This document shows positions 1-4,091 of a DNA stretch of 5,965 nucleotides, in pieces. A program made the position numbers and the translations under genes. The notes below the pieces were generated by a model, which searched no databases, was not told the DNA's origin, and saw only the letters and a program-made list of their open reading frames with translations. Every line of letters starts with the position of its first letter. Position 1 is the stretch's first letter. This DNA comes from RUG11247 sp050945995 (GTDB lineage: Bacteria; Bacillota; Clostridia; Christensenellales; Aristaeellaceae), in NCBI GenBank assembly GCA_050945995.1, contig JBMNUA010000160.1, positions 1 through 5,965 on the forward strand, written 5' to 3'.

Positions 1-89
1 ATGCGCGAAAACTGCTCGGACAGCGCCTCCGCAATCGACATATGCCCGCGCCCCGTGTGCTGCGAGGTGAGCAGCATGATTCTCGCCAC
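1..89 (-). CDS. Glycosyltransferase, MGDG-synthase/diacylglycerol glucosyltransferase type (N-terminus only, partial)
   Basis: This frame runs off the left window edge, so only the first ~30 residues are visible. They begin (start read as Met) MARIMLLTSQHTGRGH and continue MSIAEALSEQF. A short beta strand followed by a TGxGH loop and a helix with small residues is typical of the N-terminus of MGDG-synthase-type GT-B glycosyltransferases, which transfer a sugar from a nucleotide sugar to diacylglycerol at the membrane. The GTG start at 89 is preferred because an AGGTG Shine-Dalgarno lies 6 nt upstream. An alternative GTG at 98 would overlap the upstream HAD stop codon as GTGA, but has only a poorly spaced AGGG. 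With either start the gene is almost certainly co-transcribed and probably translationally coupled with the HAD gene. The acceptor, the donor and the C-terminal domain cannot be judged. Confidence 0.72.
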   Translation of the reverse strand, partial: MARIMLLTSQHTGRGHMSIAEALSEQFSR

Positions 90-94
90 CTCGT

Positions 95-883
95 TCACCT
101 GCCCTGCGCGAACCGCGGAATTTCGCCAACGCCCGAGAGCACATACGACGGGCGGTACGGATATTCGCGCATGCTCTCGCGAGAGGTGACGCCGGAGAGC
201 ACGAGCACGGTGTCCATCTCGGATTCGATGCCCGCGATGATGTCGGTGTCCATGCGATCGCCGATGATCGCGATGTCCGTGGGCGGTATGCCCAGCTTCT
301 TCTGCGCATGCTTCATCATCAAGGGGTTGGGCTTTCCCACAAAGTACGCCTTGCGCGCGCAGGTCATCTCAATCGGCGAGATCAGCGCCTTCGTCGCCGG
401 CGCGATGCCGTTTTCAATCGGCCCTGTGATGTCCGGGTTCGTGCCGATGAGCTTTGCGCCCTTGCGCACGAGCGCGGCGGCCTTTAAAATCTTCTCGTAG
501 CTGTAACTCGAGGTCTCGCCCACGACCACATAATCGGGGTTCATGTCGTTCATCGAAAACCCCGCGTCGTAGAGCGCGCCCACCAGCCCCGGCTCGCCGA
601 TCACATAGGCGGAACCGCCCGGGCATTGGCTTTTTAAAAAACTCGCCGTCGCGAGCGCGGAGGTGTAGAAATGCTCCTCGCCCACGTCGAGCCCCAACCG
701 CAACAGCTTCTGCCGAAGCTCGCGCGGCGAGCGCTCCGATGAGTTCGTGAGGAAGATGTACTGCCTGCCCCCCTCGCCGAGCCAATCGACAAACTCCTTC
801 ACGCCATCCAACAGTAGGTTTCCGTGATATATCACGCCGTCCATATCGCATATGAACGCTTTCTTCGCCAACAATGCTTCCAT
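95..883 (-). CDS. HAD-IIA family sugar/nucleotide phosphatase (NagD/YutF-like)
   Basis: A 262-residue cytoplasmic phosphatase of HAD subfamily IIA. All four HAD motifs are visible, numbered from the ATG. Motif I is DMDGVIYHG, with nucleophile D13 and acid/base D15. Motif II is FLTNSS with T46. Motif III is K184 in FVGKPNP. Motif IV is IIGDRMDTD, with D209, D212 and D214 for Mg2+. A C2-type cap lies between motifs II and III (about residues 53-180) and includes GTNPDITGP, typical of the NagD group. Length fits the family (about 250-270). The ATG at 883 is chosen because GGGGGA lies 9 nt upstream; a TTG at 892 would add three residues but sits directly on that site. NagD of E. coli prefers UMP, but other members act on p-nitrophenyl phosphate or sugar phosphates, so the substrate here is open. 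It is first in a leftward operon with the glycosyltransferase. Confidence 0.9.
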   Translation of the reverse strand: MEALLAKKAFICDMDGVIYHGNLLLDGVKEFVDWLGEGGRQYIFLTNSSERSPRELRQKLLRLGLDVGEEHFYTSALATASFLKSQCPGGSAYVIGEPGLVGALYDAGFSMNDMNPDYVVVGETSSYSYEKILKAAALVRKGAKLIGTNPDITGPIENGIAPATKALISPIEMTCARKAYFVGKPNPLMMKHAQKKLGIPPTDIAIIGDRMDTDIIAGIESEMDTVLVLSGVTSRESMREYPYRPSYVLSGVGEIPRFAQGR

Positions 884-922
884 GCCGAACAATCCCCCGT
901 CCTGACATTTTGCCTGTTACCA

Positions 923-951
923 ATTATACCTGATCTGTCTGCGTTTGGAAA
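923..951 (-). promoter_or_regulatory. Leftward sigma-A-type promoter for the HAD/glycosyltransferase operon
   Basis: On the minus strand a perfect TATAAT lies at 928-923. A TTTCCA (-35-like, 4 of 6 matches to TTGACA) lies at 951-946, separated by a 17-nt spacer. The predicted transcription start is near 916, giving a leader of about 33 nt before the ATG at 883. It stands in the only AT-rich stretch of the window and faces away from the rightward promoter. Confidence 0.7.
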
Positions 952-958
952 GAGGAAC

Positions 959-987
959 TTTTCATGTACGCATTTGTCTGTTATAAT
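959..987 (+). promoter_or_regulatory. Rightward extended -10 promoter for the nucleoside phosphorylase operon
   Basis: A perfect TATAAT lies at 982-987, preceded by TG at 979-980, giving TGTTATAAT, an exact extended -10. TTTTCA (-35-like, 4 of 6) is at 959-964 with a 17-nt spacer. The predicted start is near 994, giving a leader of about 50 nt. Its -35 box is only 7 bp from the -35 box of the leftward promoter, so a regulator bound between them could affect both. Confidence 0.75.
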
Positions 988-998
988 GAAGTGCGCGA

Positions 999-1025
999 TT
1001 TGCGCAAACTCGAACGAATTTCGAG
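999..1025 (+). promoter_or_regulatory. Two adjacent dyads in the phosphorylase leader (possible operator or small hairpins)
   Basis: TTTGCGCAAA at 999-1008 is a perfect 10-bp palindrome. Immediately after it, CTCGAA (1009-1014) and TTCGAG (1020-1025) form an inverted repeat with a 5-nt loop. Both lie just downstream of the predicted transcription start, where a repressor site or RNA hairpin could act. No T-run follows, so it is not an intrinsic terminator. No known operator consensus is recognised. Confidence 0.35.
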
Positions 1026-1030
1026 CCGAA

Positions 1031-1036
1031 AGGCGG
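1031..1036 (+). promoter_or_regulatory. Ribosome binding site of the nucleoside phosphorylase gene
   Basis: AGGCGG, one mismatch from AGGAGG, lies 7 nt upstream of the ATG at 1044 and fixes that start. It overlaps a tiny GCC-GAAA-GGC stem-loop (1025-1034), too short to weigh heavily. Confidence 0.6.
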
Positions 1037-1043
1037 TCATGAT

Positions 1044-2348
1044 ATGAATACAGTCGATCTGATCCGAAAAAAGCGCTTCGGCGGCGCGCTCACGGAGCGC
1101 GAAATCCGCGAATTCATCAAGGGCGTGACCGAAGGCAGCATCCCCGATTACCAGATTTCCGCGATGCTCATGGCGATCTGCATCTCGGGCATGGACGAGC
1201 GAGAGACGCTCGCGCTCACCCTCGCTATGGAACGCTCGGGCAAAATCCTCGATCTGAAGGACATCCCGGGCGTGAAAGCCGACAAGCATTCCACCGGCGG
1301 CGTGGGCGACACCACAACGCTCATCCTCGTGCCCCTCGTCGCCGCCTGCGGCGTGAAGATGGCGAAGATGTCCGGGCGCGGGCTCGGCTTCACCGGCGGC
1401 ACATTAGACAAGCTCGAATCCATCCCCGGCTTCTCGGTGGAGATGGACATCGACCGCTTCCAGGAGCAGGTGCGCGAAATCGGTTGCGCGGTGATCGGAC
1501 AGACCGCGCAGCTCGCCCCGGCGGATAAAACGCTCTACGCGCTGCGGGATGTGACGGGCACGGTCGATTGTGTGCCGCTGATCGTATCCTCCGTGCTTTC
1601 CAAAAAGCTCGCCGCGGGCGCGGACGTCGTGGTGCTCGATGTGAAGTTCGGCAGCGGCGCGCTCGCGAAAACCGCGGAGGATGCAAAGGCGCTCGCAAGC
1701 GCGATGGTGCGCATCGGCTCGTCGCAGGGCAAGCGGTTTTCCGCGCTGGTCACGGGCATGGAGCAGCCGTTGGGCACCCACATCGGCAACGCGCTTGAGG
1801 TGAAAGAGGCGATCGACGCGCTCGCCGGGCGCGTTTCGGGCGATCTGACCGCGGTCGCGGTCGAGCTCGGCGCGCATATTTTGCGAAACGCGAGCGCGGC
1901 GCAGACGATCGAGGCGGCGCGCGCCATGCTGCATGAGAAAATAAAGAATGGCGAGGGGCTTCAAAAGCTTGCGGAAATGATCAAGTGGCAGGGCGGCGAT
2001 CCCCGCGCGGCGTTTGATACCTCGCTTCTGCCGACCGCGAAACATACGGTTTCCGTGCGCGCGAAAAAGAGCGGCTATCTCGCCGCCGTCGCCGCCGACC
2101 GCATCGGCATGGCGGCAAAGCTGCTCGGCGCGGGCAGAGAGAAAAAGACGGATGTCATCGACCCCGCCGTGGGCATCCTCATCCATAAGCGCATTGGCGA
2201 TGGCGTGAAAGCGGGCGACGCGCTGTGCGAGGTGCGCGCAAACCCCGCGTCCGATACCGCCGGCGCGTTGAATCTACTCAACACCGCGTATGAAATCTCC
2301 GAAAAGCCATGTGAAAAGCCGGAGCTGATACGATATGTCGTGGAATGA
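1044..2348 (+). CDS. pdp: Pyrimidine-nucleoside phosphorylase
   Basis: This 434-residue cytoplasmic enzyme catalyses reversible phosphorolysis of uridine, thymidine or deoxyuridine to the base and (deoxy)ribose-1-phosphate. It follows the family's order: a helical N-terminal domain, a central alpha/beta domain and a C-terminal domain from about residue 340. The signature SGRGLGFTGGTLDKLE is at 110-125. Phosphate-binding residues K81-H82-S83, T92, K108-S110 and T120 are present. The base-binding residues R168, S183 and K187 are all kept. K+ site positions known in the Geobacillus enzyme (G88, T90, L243, E255) are also conserved, with identical numbering and nearly identical length, which favours Bacillus-type PyNP over proteobacterial DeoA. 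The start is supported by AGGCGG 7 nt upstream. It is the first gene of a rightward operon and overlaps the CPBP gene by 14 bp. Nothing suggests loss of function. Confidence 0.95.
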   Translation: MNTVDLIRKKRFGGALTEREIREFIKGVTEGSIPDYQISAMLMAICISGMDERETLALTLAMERSGKILDLKDIPGVKADKHSTGGVGDTTTLILVPLVAACGVKMAKMSGRGLGFTGGTLDKLESIPGFSVEMDIDRFQEQVREIGCAVIGQTAQLAPADKTLYALRDVTGTVDCVPLIVSSVLSKKLAAGADVVVLDVKFGSGALAKTAEDAKALASAMVRIGSSQGKRFSALVTGMEQPLGTHIGNALEVKEAIDALAGRVSGDLTAVAVELGAHILRNASAAQTIEAARAMLHEKIKNGEGLQKLAEMIKWQGGDPRAAFDTSLLPTAKHTVSVRAKKSGYLAAVAADRIGMAAKLLGAGREKKTDVIDPAVGILIHKRIGDGVKAGDALCEVRANPASDTAGALNLLNTAYEISEKPCEKPELIRYVVE

Positions 2349-3255
2349 TAGGCTGGTACCCCGCGCGCTTGACGGCATCAGGCGCATCTTCCTCGCGCGC
2401 GACCATACGCTGCGCGCCGTGTGGCGGCTGATCCTCGCGCTCGTCCTCTACTATTTGTGGACGGGCGGCGTCGCCGTCGCGCTCACGCACGCTGCGGACG
2501 CGCTGTTTCGCGCGTGGGGTATCACCGCAAACAATGTCCACCTCGCGCCGGGCTATGCGCGCTGGCTCGCGGGCAACTACGCGCATTTGATCACGATCGT
2601 GAGCGCGTGCGGCGTCGCGTATTTCGCGTATCGAGCCACCCCGGATCGCGCACAATTGAAACTTCGCCCGGCGCGCTTCGCGCTCGGCACGCTCGTAGGC
2701 GCGGCGGTCGTGCTCGCGGGCGGAGCGCTCATGCTCGCCTTCGACAGCATGCGCATGCCCTCGTCCTCGCCCGCGTTTTCGCCCTCAATCCTCGTCTACC
2801 TGCCCGTGCTGCTCGCCGCCGCGCTCGCGGAGGAGATGTTCGCGCGCGGCTTTGCGCTGCGCATGGTAAAGCGTCGCGCAAACCGCGCGTGGGCGTATGC
2901 CGCCTCGACCGTCGTCTTTTTATTCGTCACCGGCGCGTACCAGCTGACCGTGATGGGCATGGTCAACATGCTGCTGTTCTCCGCCGCGCTGTGCGCGCTG
3001 AGCGAGCGGTGGTCGATCTGGGCGACGGCAGGGCTGCGCTTCGGCTGGAGCTTTGCGATCACCTGCGTGATGGCGTTCCCCGGCGGCGGCGCGGCGCGCC
3101 CGATCCTCGCGCTCTACCCCGTATCCGAAACGCTCCTCACCGGCGGCTACGGCGGGCTGATCGCCGGGCTGTATATGACGGTTCTCCTTCTCCTCCCCAT
3201 CGCGTTTCTGATCGGAAAACCGATCTTTCGATCCCGCCGCGCGAAAAGAGGTTAA
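2335..3255 (+). CDS. CPBP-family multi-pass membrane protein, probably degenerate at the active site
   Basis: A 306-residue integral membrane protein with about eight hydrophobic segments (roughly 31-50, 80-99, 115-136, 150-165, 186-206, 208-223, 227-248, 270-294) and a basic C-terminus (RSRRAKRG). It resembles the CPBP/CAAX intramembrane protease family. AEEMFAR gives the EExxxR motif (E166, E167, R171), followed by a VN element (N211) and a GLRFGWSF segment (234-240) where the family usually has GLHxxWN. R235 thus stands where a metal-binding histidine is expected. The second motif, normally FxxxH, reads FLFVTGAY (195-202) with no histidine. Protease activity is therefore doubtful, and family membership rests on topology and the partial motifs. 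The start is supported by GGAG 10 nt upstream; the 14-bp overlap with the phosphorylase gene implies translational coupling. No cleavable signal peptide is evident. A role in processing, immunity or transport cannot be assigned. Confidence 0.72.
   Translation: MSWNDRLVPRALDGIRRIFLARDHTLRAVWRLILALVLYYLWTGGVAVALTHAADALFRAWGITANNVHLAPGYARWLAGNYAHLITIVSACGVAYFAYRATPDRAQLKLRPARFALGTLVGAAVVLAGGALMLAFDSMRMPSSSPAFSPSILVYLPVLLAAALAEEMFARGFALRMVKRRANRAWAYAASTVVFLFVTGAYQLTVMGMVNMLLFSAALCALSERWSIWATAGLRFGWSFAITCVMAFPGGGAARPILALYPVSETLLTGGYGGLIAGLYMTVLLLLPIAFLIGKPIFRSRRAKRG
3210..3228 (+). other. Hairpin GATCGG-AAAA-CCGATC inside the end of the CPBP gene (weak terminator candidate)
   Basis: A perfect 6-bp stem with an AAAA loop (3210-3225) is followed by only TTT. 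It lies about 30 bp before the CPBP stop. Because the next gene converges with overlapping stop codons, any rightward terminator would have to lie within coding sequence. The U-run is too short for a confident intrinsic terminator. Confidence 0.25.
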
Positions 3256-4091
3256 ATCCACACCCGCCCTTCGCATACGAGCGTCGCGCCCCCGGTGAGT
3301 ATCACGAACTCGTCGTGGGTGTAGCGCACCTTCAAATCCCCGCCCGCGAGCTTCACGGTCACGGTGCTGTCGGGCTTGCAATGCCCCAGCTCCACCGCCG
3401 CGACCACCGCCGCGCACGCGCCCGAGCCGCACGCGCTCGTCTCGCCGCTGCCGCGTTCCCACACGCGCATGGTGAGCACCGATTCGTCCACCACATGCAC
3501 AAATTCCGTGTTCACCCGCTCCGGGAACATCAGGTGCTTCTCAAAGCGCGGCCCAATGTCCGCAAGGTCGAGCGCGTCCACATTGTCCACAAACACCACG
3601 CAATGCGGGTTTCCCAGCGACAGGCAGGTGATGCGGTACTGCGCCCCGCCGATCTCAACCGGCATGTCGATCACACGCTCCCGCTCGCATATCACCGGCA
3701 CCTTCGCCGCCAACAGCTGCGCCTTCCCGATGCCCACATTCACCGCGCCCGTCTCGCCGTTGATGGCGACCAGCCGCAGCCTGCGCACCCCGCTCGCGGT
3801 CTCGATGTCGAGAATCTCCTTGCGCGCAATCGCGTTGTCGTACAGATATTTCCCCACATAGCGCAGGCAATTTGCCGCCATGCGCCCCTCGCTGCCGTCG
3901 CGGTTGAACATCCGCATCCGCGCGTCGGCGATTTTTGATTTTTCGATCAGCGCGATGCCGTCCGCGCCCACGCCGCGATGCCGATCGCACAACTGAAGCG
4001 CGAGCGATTCCGGGCACGATATCGCACCGTCAAAGTTCTCAAGCAGTATGTAATCGTTCCCCAAATCCTGCATCTTCACATAGTTGATCAC
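3252..4091 (-). other. dapF: DapF-like epimerase domain of the CarB fusion, lacking the first catalytic cysteine
   Basis: The C-terminal ~279 residues match the length and order of diaminopimelate epimerase, which interconverts LL- and meso-diaminopimelate. Visible landmarks (fusion numbering) are KMQDLGNDY (N636, equivalent to N11 in the Haemophilus enzyme), RHRGVGADG, FNRDGSEG (N687, equivalent to N64), LGNPHCV (N785, H787), FPERVNTEF (N818), ERGSGET (E836, R837) and ACGSGAC (C845, equivalent to C217). The other active-site segment, normally MCGNGxRC, reads MAANCLRY: A696 stands where catalytic Cys73 belongs. A nearby C699 is three residues later, in the usual glycine position. The codons were checked by hand (ATG GCG GCA AAT TGC). 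Substrate binding looks intact, but two-cysteine epimerisation looks impaired. A related role on another substrate, or a structural role, is possible. Confidence 0.85.

Noticed and set aside
890..892. TTG start for the HAD phosphatase
   Set aside because: It abuts the GGGGGA ribosome site with no spacing, while the ATG at 883 has normal spacing and better matches the family N-terminus.
994..1043. Riboswitch or attenuator in the phosphorylase leader
   Set aside because: The leader is only about 50 nt, with short dyads and no terminator T-run, too small for a known riboswitch class.
1404..2186. Minus-strand open frame of about 260 codons opposite the nucleoside phosphorylase
   Set aside because: It lies fully within a well-supported gene; its low-complexity Arg/Ala/His composition marks it as a shadow.
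3210..3228. Stem-loop near the end of the CPBP gene as a genuine intrinsic terminator
   Set aside because: The stem is only 6 bp and the T-run only 3; kept as a low-confidence structure rather than called a terminator.
2421..3938. Long plus-strand open frame of about 505 codons
   Set aside because: It spans the CPBP gene out of frame and then the antisense of the DapF domain; the product is dominated by Arg, Ala and His with no motif, as expected of a shadow frame in GC-rich coding DNA.
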